Positions 32,773 through 39,835 of a stretch of 64,000 bases of DNA are shown in pieces (position 1 is the first letter of the stretch; each line of letters opens with the position of its first letter). Below the pieces are notes generated by a model, which saw only the letters and a list, made by a program, of their open reading frames with translations, was not told where the DNA came from and searched no databases. Location: the NCBI GenBank assembly GCA_051875715.1, contig JBJEHD010000017.1:1-64000 (forward strand), read 5' to 3'. The stretch is from DYCT01 sp051875715 (GTDB taxonomy: Bacteria > Bacteroidota > Bacteroidia > Bacteroidales > Bacteroidaceae). Both the position numbers and the translations under genes were made by a program.

Positions 32773-35532
32773 TCAGTCAAACAATCGCAGGGCGTTCTGC
32801 CGAGCTTCATCGAGTGTGAGCGAAGCCGAAGGTTGGCGGTTTGCAGCCTTCTGCCGCAGTGCCTCCTGCTGGTGGCGTATCTCCTGGCCATAGGCCTCGC
32901 GTGTGTCCGGATGGAGCAATCGTGCGGCTACGGGGACGATTTGTGAGGCGTCGGACGTGTAGGCCACCGGTCCATCGTACACGGGTGCGATTTTGAGCGC
33001 GGTGTGTAGCGGAGAGGTTGTAGCACCGCCGATGAGCAATGGGATGCGAAGTCCGGCTTGCTGCATGGCGGAAGCTACGTGCACCATTTCGTCGAGCGAG
33101 GGAGTGATGAGTCCGCTGAGGCCGACGGCATCGGCTTGCTCCTCAATGGCACGGCGGACGATGACGTCGGCCTGTACCATGACGCCCAGGTCGACGACCT
33201 GGAAGTTGTTGCACGAGAGTACGACGCCGACGATGTTTTTGCCAATGTCGTGGACGTCGCCTTTGACCGTGGCCAGCAGGATTTTTCCTGCTCCCTGTCC
33301 GCCTTCTGCCCGTTCGGCTTCAATGAGTGGTTGCAGGATGCCGACGGCCTGTTTCATGGTGCGGGCAGTTTTTACCACCTGCGGCAGGAACATCTGGCCG
33401 GCTCCGAACAACTGCCCTACGCGATTCATTCCGTCCATGAGTGGCCCTTCAATCAAGCGGACTGCCTGGCCGTAGCGGGGCAGTGCTTCTGCCAGGTCGG
33501 CCTCCAGATAGTCGGCGATGCCTTTTACGAGGGCGTGTTGCAGGCGTTCTTCTACTGTACCTTGCCGCCAACAGGGGGCGTCGGTGGTTGTCGTTGCTGT
33601 GGCTGTTGAGGCGGATGCTTCCGACCGCAACTTGTCGGCCAGGGCGACCAGACGCTCGGCGGCATCGGGACGGCGTGCCAGTATCACGTCCTCGATGCAA
33701 TCGAGGACATCGGCCGGCAGGTCGGTGTAGAGCACACTGGTGGCCGGATTGACGATGCCGAAGTCCATCCCTTGCCGGATGGCATGATAGAGGAAGACGG
33801 CGTGCATGGCTTCGCGCACGTAGTTGTTTCCACGGAAAGAGAAAGAAAGGTTGCTGACTCCGCCGCTTACGTGTGCGCCGGGCAGGTTTGTCCGAATCCA
33901 GTGGGTGGCGCGGAGGAAATCGAGGGCATAGCGGTCGTGTGCTTCGATTCCGGTGGCCACGGCCAGCACGTTGGGGTCGAAAATGATGTCGGCCGGGTTG
34001 AATCCAACCTGGTCCACCAAGAGGTGGTAGGCGCGTTCGCACACGGCGATGCGTCGTTCGTATGTGTCGGCTTGTCCTTGTTCGTCAAACGCCATGACAA
34101 CCAGTGCAGCGCCCATGCGTTTCACCTGGCGTGCACGGGCCAGGAAGGTTTCCTCTCCCTCTTTGAGCGAGAGTGAATTGACAATCGCCTTTCCTTGGAT
34201 GCATTGGAGGGCGGCTTCGATGACGGACCAATGGGACGAATCTATCATCAAGGGTACGCGGGCGATTTCCGGCTCGGAGGCAATGAGGCGGAGGAAGTGT
34301 ACCATTTCGGCTTGCGTGTCGAGCAAGCCGTCGTCCATGTTGATGTCGATGACCAAGGCTCCATCGTCCACCTGCCGGCGTGCGATGGCCAAGGCTTCAT
34401 CGTATTTCTTTTCTTGAATGAGGCGCAGGAATTTGCGCGATCCGGCCACGTTGCAGCGTTCGCCTACGTTGACGAAACCTACTTCGGGTGTGACAGACAG
34501 GCGTTCCAACCCTGCAAGCCATAACTGGGTTGGTGCGGCAGCCGGTTGATGCGGCCGGAAACGGGCGGCTTGTTCGGCCATCAGGGCAATGTGTCGCGGT
34601 GTGGTGCCACAACATCCGCCCAGGATGTTGACCAGTCCTTCGGCCAGATAGGCTTCCGTTTCGTGGGCCATTTCCTCGGCCGATTGGTCGTATTGTCCCA
34701 GGGCGTTGGGAAGTCCGGCATTGGGGTGTGCACTGATTCGGTAGGGCGCTTGGGCGGCCAACAACTCCAAGAATGGTTTCAGTTGGGCTGCACCAAACGA
34801 GCAATTGAGTCCGACGGAGAAGAGCGGAGCGTGGGCCACGGAGGCCAGGAAGGCCTCAAGGGTTTGTCCGGACAGGGTTCGTCCGCCTGTGTCGGACACG
34901 GTGACGGAAAGCATCAACGGGACGCGGCGTCCTACGGCCTGCATGGCTTCTTCGGCCGCAAAGAGGGCGGCTTTTGCGTTGAGCGTGTCGAAGATGGTTT
35001 CGATAAGCAGGGCGTCGACCCCGCCTTCCAGCAACCCCTCCATCTGTTCCTGATAGGCCGAGCGCATGGTGTCGAAGTCCACAGCCCGCATGGCGGGGTT
35101 GTTGACGTCGGGCGAAAGCGAGCAGGTCTTGTTGGTCGGGCCGACCGAACCGGCTACGAAGCGTGGGCGTTCGGGCGTCCGTGCTGTCTGCTCATCGGCC
35201 ATGCGCCGTGCCAGCCGGGCTCCTTCTTGATTGATGCGGCGCACCAAGTGTGCAGCATCGTAATCGGATTGGGAGATGGCATTGGCGTTGAATGTGTTGG
35301 TCTCTATGATGTCGGCTCCAGCCTCCAGATAGCGGCGATGGATTTCGGAGATGATGTCGGGGCGCGTCAGACAGAGCAAGTCGTTGTTTCCGAATTGCTG
35401 TACGGCTGATGCAGGCAAAACATCGCCCCGAAAATCGGCTTCGCGCAGAGGATAGGTCTGGATAAGGGTCCCCATGGCTCCATCGAGGATGAGGACGTGT
35501 TCCAGGGCGGCTTGCTCCAGTGGGTGTGTCAT
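32773..35532 (-). CDS. metH: Cobalamin-dependent methionine synthase lacking the reactivation domain
   Basis: 919 residues against about 1230 for E. coli MetH. The homocysteine domain (1-325) has its three zinc Cys: Cys244 (GLNCSFG) and Cys307/308 (GGCCGTTPRH). The methyltetrahydrofolate domain (about 340-610) has GERCNVAGSRKFLRLI and DINMDDGLLD. The cap (about 650-740) precedes the B12 domain with DVHDIGKN (759-766, His761 as the lower cobalt ligand) and SGLITPSLDEMV. The protein stops about where the E. coli AdoMet-binding reactivation domain would begin. A separate reactivation protein elsewhere in the genome is expected; such split systems are known in Bacteroides. Last gene of the minus operon with smpB, 28 bases downstream of it. 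No B12 riboswitch was seen. Confidence 0.95.
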   Translation of the reverse strand: MTHPLEQAALEHVLILDGAMGTLIQTYPLREADFRGDVLPASAVQQFGNNDLLCLTRPDIISEIHRRYLEAGADIIETNTFNANAISQSDYDAAHLVRRINQEGARLARRMADEQTARTPERPRFVAGSVGPTNKTCSLSPDVNNPAMRAVDFDTMRSAYQEQMEGLLEGGVDALLIETIFDTLNAKAALFAAEEAMQAVGRRVPLMLSVTVSDTGGRTLSGQTLEAFLASVAHAPLFSVGLNCSFGAAQLKPFLELLAAQAPYRISAHPNAGLPNALGQYDQSAEEMAHETEAYLAEGLVNILGGCCGTTPRHIALMAEQAARFRPHQPAAAPTQLWLAGLERLSVTPEVGFVNVGERCNVAGSRKFLRLIQEKKYDEALAIARRQVDDGALVIDINMDDGLLDTQAEMVHFLRLIASEPEIARVPLMIDSSHWSVIEAALQCIQGKAIVNSLSLKEGEETFLARARQVKRMGAALVVMAFDEQGQADTYERRIAVCERAYHLLVDQVGFNPADIIFDPNVLAVATGIEAHDRYALDFLRATHWIRTNLPGAHVSGGVSNLSFSFRGNNYVREAMHAVFLYHAIRQGMDFGIVNPATSVLYTDLPADVLDCIEDVILARRPDAAERLVALADKLRSEASASTATATTTTDAPCWRQGTVEERLQHALVKGIADYLEADLAEALPRYGQAVRLIEGPLMDGMNRVGQLFGAGQMFLPQVVKTARTMKQAVGILQPLIEAERAEGGQGAGKILLATVKGDVHDIGKNIVGVVLSCNNFQVVDLGVMVQADVIVRRAIEEQADAVGLSGLITPSLDEMVHVASAMQQAGLRIPLLIGGATTSPLHTALKIAPVYDGPVAYTSDASQIVPVAARLLHPDTREAYGQEIRHQQEALRQKAANRQPSASLTLDEARQNALRLFD

Positions 35533-35560
35533 GATGCAGTCGGACTGTGGTAAGGGGGGA

Positions 35561-36013
35561 TTAGCGTTTGAACATCCGGTCCATCTCTCGACGGTCGGCT
35601 TTCTCTTTCAATGATTCTCGTTTGTCGAATTCTTTCTTTCCTTTGGCCAGCGCGACGACCAGTTTGGCCAGTCCACGTTCGTTGATAAAGAGGCGTACGG
35701 GGACGATGGTGAATCCGCTGGCTTGTACGCCCCGTTCCAGTTTGGCCAGTTCCTTTCGGGTGAGCAGGAGTTTGCGGTCGCGACGGGCGGCGTGGTTGTT
35801 GTACGAACCATAGAAATATTCGGCAATGTGCATGTTTTTCACCCAAAGTTCACCTTGGTTGAAGAAACAGAACGTATCGGTCAGGCCGGCTTTGCCCAGA
35901 CGGATGGATTTGATTTCCGTTCCGGTCAGGACAATGCCGGCGGTATAGGTGTCGATGAACTCGTAGTCGAACGAAGCCCGTTTGTTTTTGATGTTGATAG
36001 GCGTCAGTTTCAT
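35561..36013 (-). CDS. smpB: SsrA-binding protein SmpB
   Basis: 150 residues, typical length. The N-terminal NKRASFDYEFIDTYTAGIVLTGTEIKSIR and the later GSYNNHAARRDRKLLLTRKEL are the OB-barrel signatures of SmpB, and the Lys/Arg-rich tail (GKKEFDKRESLKEKADRRE) is the part that enters the ribosome decoding site. With tmRNA it rescues stalled ribosomes and tags nascent chains. No tmRNA gene was recognised in this window. It starts three bases after the Yip1-like gene and precedes metH by 28 bases, so it is part of a four-gene minus operon. Confidence 0.97.
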   Translation of the reverse strand: MKLTPINIKNKRASFDYEFIDTYTAGIVLTGTEIKSIRLGKAGLTDTFCFFNQGELWVKNMHIAEYFYGSYNNHAARRDRKLLLTRKELAKLERGVQASGFTIVPVRLFINERGLAKLVVALAKGKKEFDKRESLKEKADRREMDRMFKR

Positions 36014-36016
36014 GGG

Positions 36017-36595
36017 TCAGTTCAAAAGGGTGGTCATGTGGTTGAATATCCAGCCGATGAAGGCAGGGCATGCCAATAGCAGCAGCGAGGCTGCGAGCGT
36101 GAAAGGCATCTGCTGTTTCTCGTCCAGGTGGAGGAGTGCCTGTACACCTTCCCATACGATGTAGATGGTGTAGAACTGGAAAATCCACGACAAGAGGGCG
36201 AATTCGGGCAGGAGGGCGGTGGCGAAGTGCAACACAAAGGTCACCACGAGCGCGTATCCGGCCAATTGCTGCATGAGAGGCTGGTTGTCCGGCTGGCTGA
36301 AAAAACGCGTGGCCAGTTGGTTGAGGCCGTAGGCTGCCAGGAAATACCCGCCGAAGAGCGATACGCACTGGGCGCAGCAGGTGGTCATGGCCCGCTGAAA
36401 CACGAGGTATCCGCTGGCTCCTCCGCTTCCCTCCATGAGTGTACCCAGGAAAACGGCCAGTCCGCAGAACCCGATAAGGGGATAGACAAACGCCGGCATC
36501 ACCGTGCGCTTGTCTTCCGTCAGGATGTCTTGCCATTCCTTGCCTGGGGCGGATAGCAGACGAAGTATGCGTTGGAAAAGGGCTTTGTAGTTCAA
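36017..36595 (-). CDS. Yip1-family integral membrane protein, TTG start
   Basis: 192 residues, reading from a TTG at 36593-36595 because no ATG occurs before the conserved start region NYKALFQRILRLLSAPGKEWQDIL. Four to five hydrophobic stretches follow (FVYPLIGFCGLAVFLGTL; CCAQCVSLFGGYFLAAYGL; LAGYALVVTFVLHFATALL; FALLSWIFQFYTIYIVWEGV; LAASLLLLACPAFIGWIF). The pattern of a short amphipathic N terminus plus about five helices matches Yip1/DUF1282 proteins, whose bacterial role is unknown. It lies six bases after the lipoprotein gene and three before smpB. The rare start codon may keep expression low. Confidence 0.7.
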   Translation of the reverse strand: MNYKALFQRILRLLSAPGKEWQDILTEDKRTVMPAFVYPLIGFCGLAVFLGTLMEGSGGASGYLVFQRAMTTCCAQCVSLFGGYFLAAYGLNQLATRFFSQPDNQPLMQQLAGYALVVTFVLHFATALLPEFALLSWIFQFYTIYIVWEGVQALLHLDEKQQMPFTLAASLLLLACPAFIGWIFNHMTTLLN

Positions 36596-36601
36596 AACGG
36601 T

Positions 36602-37315
36602 TTATTCAAATTTATATTTCGTATACTGATAGCGGGTCTCTGTGCCGTTGTAGACTCCCACCGTGCCCGATACGGCAATGACGATGGAGTCGCGTACGGG
36701 TTGGATGCCCTCTGCGGCCAATTCGTTGGCTTCCGGCAGGCGGAAACTGTTGAGGCACTTGTAGGCGGTATAGTTCTTCTTGGAACGGTCCAGGTTCTGG
36801 TTGACGTGCAGGTAGAGTGTGTCGCCGCAGATGCGTTCCTTCACCATGTCGATGTAGACACGGTCGGACACATAGGCTCCTACCACCGTGTTGACGTATC
36901 CTCCGAAAGCCCAGATGTTGGGGAACTCAGACAGCGAGTCGTTCGCCAGCGTGTCCAGCCGTTGGCAGAAATCTTTCGTGGCGATGGCAAACGAGTTCCC
37001 GTAATTCACCAGGTCGATGTGGAATTCGGTTGTTCCTTCCGTGAAACTCTGCCCGTCCTGATAGGTGAACTCCAAAAAGGCGCGTTCTACGTTGGTCAGT
37101 CCGCCCAGTTCCTTTACGGAGGTGGCCGAAGGGATGAACTTGTAGCCGGTCATGTCTTGTATCAGCACGATGCCAGACGACGTAGTGGGTGTCTTCCGAA
37201 CCGTGAAATAACTGTATGAACGAGGTTTGTATTCATCGCCTTTTAGGCACGACGACAATCCGGCTCCAATCAGAAGGATAACCGGGAGGAAAGGAATCAG
37301 TTTTTTCAGTTTCAT
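36602..37315 (-). CDS. Lipoprotein, possibly DUF4827/NigD-like
   Basis: 237 residues. Lipobox LSSC with Cys23 followed by LKGDEY. The mature domain is beta-rich with no motif I recognise firmly (SYSYFTVRKTPTTSSGIVLIQD, GYKFIPSATSVKELGG, DSIVIAVSGTVGVYNGTETRYQYTKYKFE). Both NigD-like and DUF4827 families of Bacteroidales lipoproteins have similar size and position; I cannot separate them by eye. First gene of the operon lipoprotein-yip1-smpB-metH, with a -7 promoter box at 37350-37358. Likely outer-membrane attached. Function unknown. Confidence 0.7.
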   Translation of the reverse strand: MKLKKLIPFLPVILLIGAGLSSCLKGDEYKPRSYSYFTVRKTPTTSSGIVLIQDMTGYKFIPSATSVKELGGLTNVERAFLEFTYQDGQSFTEGTTEFHIDLVNYGNSFAIATKDFCQRLDTLANDSLSEFPNIWAFGGYVNTVVGAYVSDRVYIDMVKERICGDTLYLHVNQNLDRSKKNYTAYKCLNSFRLPEANELAAEGIQPVRDSIVIAVSGTVGVYNGTETRYQYTKYKFE

Positions 37316-37349
37316 TCTTTGATGCTTTGTTTTAGAGGTTTATAGGTTT

Positions 37350-37358
37350 GCAAAAATA
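37350..37358 (-). promoter_or_regulatory. -7 promoter box of the lipoprotein-smpB-metH operon
   Basis: TATTTTTGC on the minus strand, exact to TAnnTTTGC, 34 bases upstream of the start codon. It overlaps the U-tract of the hairpin at 37365-37391, so the terminator of the panCD unit and this promoter share bases. Confidence 0.5.
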
Positions 37359-37391
37359 TAAAAAGGGAAGAAGGTTCATGCCTTTCTTCCC
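37351..37391 (-). terminator. Rho-independent terminator downstream of panD
   Basis: On the minus strand a GGGAAGAAAGG/CCTTCTTCCC stem (37381-37391 and 37365-37374, one bulge) is followed by a T-rich tract (complement of 37351-37364). It lies about 250 bases beyond the panD stop. Confidence 0.6.
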
Positions 37392-37466
37392 TCCTTTTTG
37401 ACATATTTAACCCAAATCGGCCTTCAAATCGCCCATACGTTTTCTCTTGTCTTCGGAGGGGAAGGC

Positions 37467-37499
37467 TTTCCGGCCTGTTTCCCGCCTCTTTCCGTGCCA
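37467..37499. repeat. 11-bp tandem repeat array, 3 copies
   Basis: TTTCCGGCCTG (37467-37477), TTTCCCGCCTC (37478-37488), TTTCCGTGCCA (37489-37499); a possible fourth, decayed copy follows. Same period as the arrays at 55-98, 112-166 and 32636-32679 and a similar YYY-GCC layout. Short, so chance is not fully excluded on its own. Confidence 0.6.
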
Positions 37500-37640
37500 T
37501 CTTGCTTTCCGCTTCATCTCGACGGATAAACCCCAAGGTCCATTGCCCGAGAGGGAGAAATCGTATGCTTTACACCTTATTATATAGGGCGTTTCCTGTA
37601 TGCCTTTTGCCGTGTCCGGCTGTATGGGGCGGAATGAGGG

Positions 37641-37994
37641 TCAGCGGGGAAGGCTGTTGGTGGTCGAGTCGGGGAATACCACCGACGGGCGGAACTCCCG
37701 TGCTTCGTTTTGGTCCATCCAGGCATAGGCCATGATGATGACGATGTCGTCCACCTGCACTTTGCGTGCCGCCGCTCCGTTCAGGCAGATGCACCCCGAC
37801 CCTCTTTCGCCGCGGATGACGTAGGTCTCGAACCGCTCCCCGTTGTTGTTGTCCACGATGTGCACTTTCTCTCCTGCAATCAAGCCGGCTGCGTCCATCA
37901 GGTCTTCGTCGATGGTGATGCTGCCCATGTAGTGCAGGTTGGCTTCCGTCACCCGCACGCAATGCAATTTCGATTTGAGTACTTCAATCATCAT
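37641..37994 (-). CDS. panD: Aspartate 1-decarboxylase, pyruvoyl type
   Basis: 117 residues, full length. The proenzyme self-cleaves between Gly24 and Ser25 in YMGSITID to create the pyruvoyl group; counting from the first of two adjacent Met codons places this bond exactly as in E. coli. KSKLHCVRVTEANLHY precedes it, and GERFETYVIRGERGSGCICLNGAAA is the core barrel with the conserved Asn-Gly-Ala-Ala. It converts aspartate to beta-alanine for pantothenate. The gene follows panC with a 37-base gap in the same direction, so the pair supplies both the beta-alanine and the condensation step. Confidence 0.96.
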   Translation of the reverse strand: MMIEVLKSKLHCVRVTEANLHYMGSITIDEDLMDAAGLIAGEKVHIVDNNNGERFETYVIRGERGSGCICLNGAAARKVQVDDIVIIMAYAWMDQNEAREFRPSVVFPDSTTNSLPR

Positions 37995-38031
37995 ACGGTT
38001 GCTCTCCTTATACTTTTGGTGGTGAGGGGGG

Positions 38032-38883
38032 TTATAGGTTCTCTTTATACTTGATGTTGTCGATGAGGCGTACGGGGCCGCAGAAGACGGTGATGCAGCC
38101 GACGGCGTAGTCCGTTTCGGCCCAGTCGGCGATGGGTTGCAGGGTGCGTCCGTCCACGATTTCGAAATACTCCAGCTGCAGGCCTTCCGTGTCGGCGATG
38201 CGTTGTTCCACCCAGGCGCGTGTGTCGGCCACGTTGTGGTCGGCGGCGTACGTGCGGCTTTCGAACAAGGTGCGCGATATGGCGAGGGCCGTTTGGCGTT
38301 CAGCCTCGTTCAGGCGAGCGTTCCGGCTGCTCAAGGCCAGTCCGTCTGGCTCGCGTACAATGGGGCAACCCACAATCTGCAGGGGCAATTGCAGTTGGCG
38401 TACCATTTCGCGGATGATGGCCAGTTGCTGGAAATCCTTCTCTCCGAAATAGGCCCGGTGCGGTCCGACGGCTTCGAAAAGTTTGCTGACAATCTGTGCC
38501 ACGCCGTTGAAGTGGCCCGGCCGATAGCGTCCTTCCATTACCGTGTCGAGCGGGGCGAAGGAGAAGACGCGCGTATCCGGTTCGGGATACATTTCCTCGA
38601 CCGCCGGGGCGAATACGTAGGTCGCTCCCACGTGTTCGAGCAGGGCATAATCGGCCTCGGGCGTACGGGGATAGAGTTCGAGGTCTGTCTTATCGTTGAA
38701 TTGAGTCGGATTGACGAAGATGCTGACGACGGTGATGTCGTTTTCGGCTACGCAACGCTGCACCAGCGACGCATGGCCGGCATGCAATGCTCCCATCGTA
38801 GGAACGAGCCCCACATGCTTCCCTTCAGCCTTGGGGGCGGCAAGAACTTCTTGCAAGTCCTTGATAGTCTGTATGATTTTCAT
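38032..38883 (-). CDS. panC: Pantothenate synthetase
   Basis: 283 residues, normal length. ATP-binding motifs PTMGALHAGHASLV (HxGH type), FVNPTQFNDKTDLELYPR, GPHRAYFGEKDFQQLAIIREMV, PIVREPDGLALSSRN (KMSKS equivalent) and the C-terminal CITVFCGPVRLIDN are all in place. It joins pantoate and beta-alanine through a pantoyl-adenylate. First gene of panC-panD; it diverges from the glycogen-synthase-like gene across a 115-base gap. A near-consensus -7 box, TTATTTTGC, lies on the minus strand at 38915-38923. Confidence 0.97.
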   Translation of the reverse strand: MKIIQTIKDLQEVLAAPKAEGKHVGLVPTMGALHAGHASLVQRCVAENDITVVSIFVNPTQFNDKTDLELYPRTPEADYALLEHVGATYVFAPAVEEMYPEPDTRVFSFAPLDTVMEGRYRPGHFNGVAQIVSKLFEAVGPHRAYFGEKDFQQLAIIREMVRQLQLPLQIVGCPIVREPDGLALSSRNARLNEAERQTALAISRTLFESRTYAADHNVADTRAWVEQRIADTEGLQLEYFEIVDGRTLQPIADWAETDYAVGCITVFCGPVRLIDNIKYKENL

Positions 38884-38966
38884 TTCTTGCTATTGGTTTT
38901 ACCAAAAAAACGGTGCAAAATAAGTCATTATTTGCCACATAAAGAAAAAAATCCGGCAATTTTCCC

Positions 38967-38975
38967 TATCTTTGC
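38967..38975 (+). promoter_or_regulatory. -7 promoter box of the GT5-like gene
   Basis: TATCTTTGC, an exact TAnnTTTGC match, 24 bases before the ATG at 38999. No convincing -33 element at the right distance. Confidence 0.5.
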
Positions 38976-38998
38976 CCGATATTTCTAAGCAACAGAAA

Positions 38999-39820
38999 AT
39001 GAAGGTGAACAAGGTATTATTTATTACACAGGAAATGACCCCTTACGTGGGCGAGACGGAAATGTCGCTGGTGGGACGGCAGTTGCCACAGGCCATTCAG
39101 GAAGAAGGACGGGAAATCCGAACCTTCATGCCCAAGTGGGGCAACATCAACGAACGTAGAAATCAGTTGCACGAGGTGATTCGCCTATCGGGAATGAACC
39201 TGATCATCGACGACACCGACCATCCGCTCATCATCAAGGTGGCCTCCATCCAGTCGGCCCGCATGCAGGTGTATTTCATCGACAACGATGATTTCTTCCA
39301 GAACCGCCTGCAGAAGTGCGACGAGAACGGCGAGGAATATGCCGACAATGCAAGCCGGGCCGTGTTCTATGCGCGCGGCGTACTTGAAACGGTGAAGAAA
39401 CTGCGTTGGTGTCCTGATGTGATTCATTGTCATGGATGGATGGCGGCACTGGCTCCGTTGTACATCAAGCGGGCGTATGCCGACGAACCTTCGTTCCGCG
39501 ATGCCAAAGTCGTGTTCTCGGTCTATGCCGACGAACTGCAAAAGAACCTTCCGGAGGACTTCGCTTCGCAATTGATGCTGAAGGGCGTGACGGCGGCCGA
39601 CGTAGCCGGTTTGTCTGGTCAGTCCACGTATGTCGATTTGATGAAATTGGCGCTTACCTATTCCGATGGTGTGATTCAAAACAGTCCGGAGGTGAATTCC
39701 GAGGTGATGGCCTTTGCCCGCGAACGCGGCCTGCCCGTGCTCGACTATCAGGGGGCTGAAGGCTACGCACATGCCTTCAATGAGTTTTATGACTTGGTGG
39801 GCGAAAGCGCCACGAAATAA
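38999..39820 (+). CDS. Half-length starch/glycogen synthase-like protein (GT5 N-terminal domain only)
   Basis: 273 residues from the ATG at 38999; full glycogen synthases have about 480. The start VLFITQEMTPYVGETEMSLVGRQLPQAI aligns with the GlgA N terminus but lacks the ADP-glucose-binding KxGGL motif. PDVIHCHGWMAALAPLYIK matches the DVVHAHDW region. The protein ends before the second Rossmann domain that carries the nucleotide-sugar site and catalytic Glu. Such short proteins occur in Bacteroidales next to panC and a DUF4270 lipoprotein, as here. It is unlikely to be a working synthase alone; a regulatory, binding or heteromeric role is possible. The DUF4270 gene follows after 15 bases. Confidence 0.8.
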   Translation: MKVNKVLFITQEMTPYVGETEMSLVGRQLPQAIQEEGREIRTFMPKWGNINERRNQLHEVIRLSGMNLIIDDTDHPLIIKVASIQSARMQVYFIDNDDFFQNRLQKCDENGEEYADNASRAVFYARGVLETVKKLRWCPDVIHCHGWMAALAPLYIKRAYADEPSFRDAKVVFSVYADELQKNLPEDFASQLMLKGVTAADVAGLSGQSTYVDLMKLALTYSDGVIQNSPEVNSEVMAFARERGLPVLDYQGAEGYAHAFNEFYDLVGESATK

Positions 39821-39835
39821 ATCCGTTTGAAAAAG

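Larger units (their letters stand above)
37316..37640. other. Noncoding gap between panD and the smpB operon
   Basis: This 325-base gap holds the promoter and terminator near 37350-37391, a 12-base near-duplication (CAAATCGGCCTT, CAAATCGCCCAT) around 37413-37436, and the 11-bp array at 37467-37499. No credible open reading frame or RNA gene was seen; the short plus-strand frame from 37502 is antisense to panD and has no start signal. Confidence 0.7.

Noticed and set aside
35533..35560. Riboswitch ahead of metH
   Set aside because: The gap to smpB is 28 bases, too short for any known metH-associated riboswitch.
37502..37735. 77-residue plus-strand frame
   Set aside because: Half of it is antisense to panD; the rest lacks a promoter box, a ribosome-binding site and protein-like composition.
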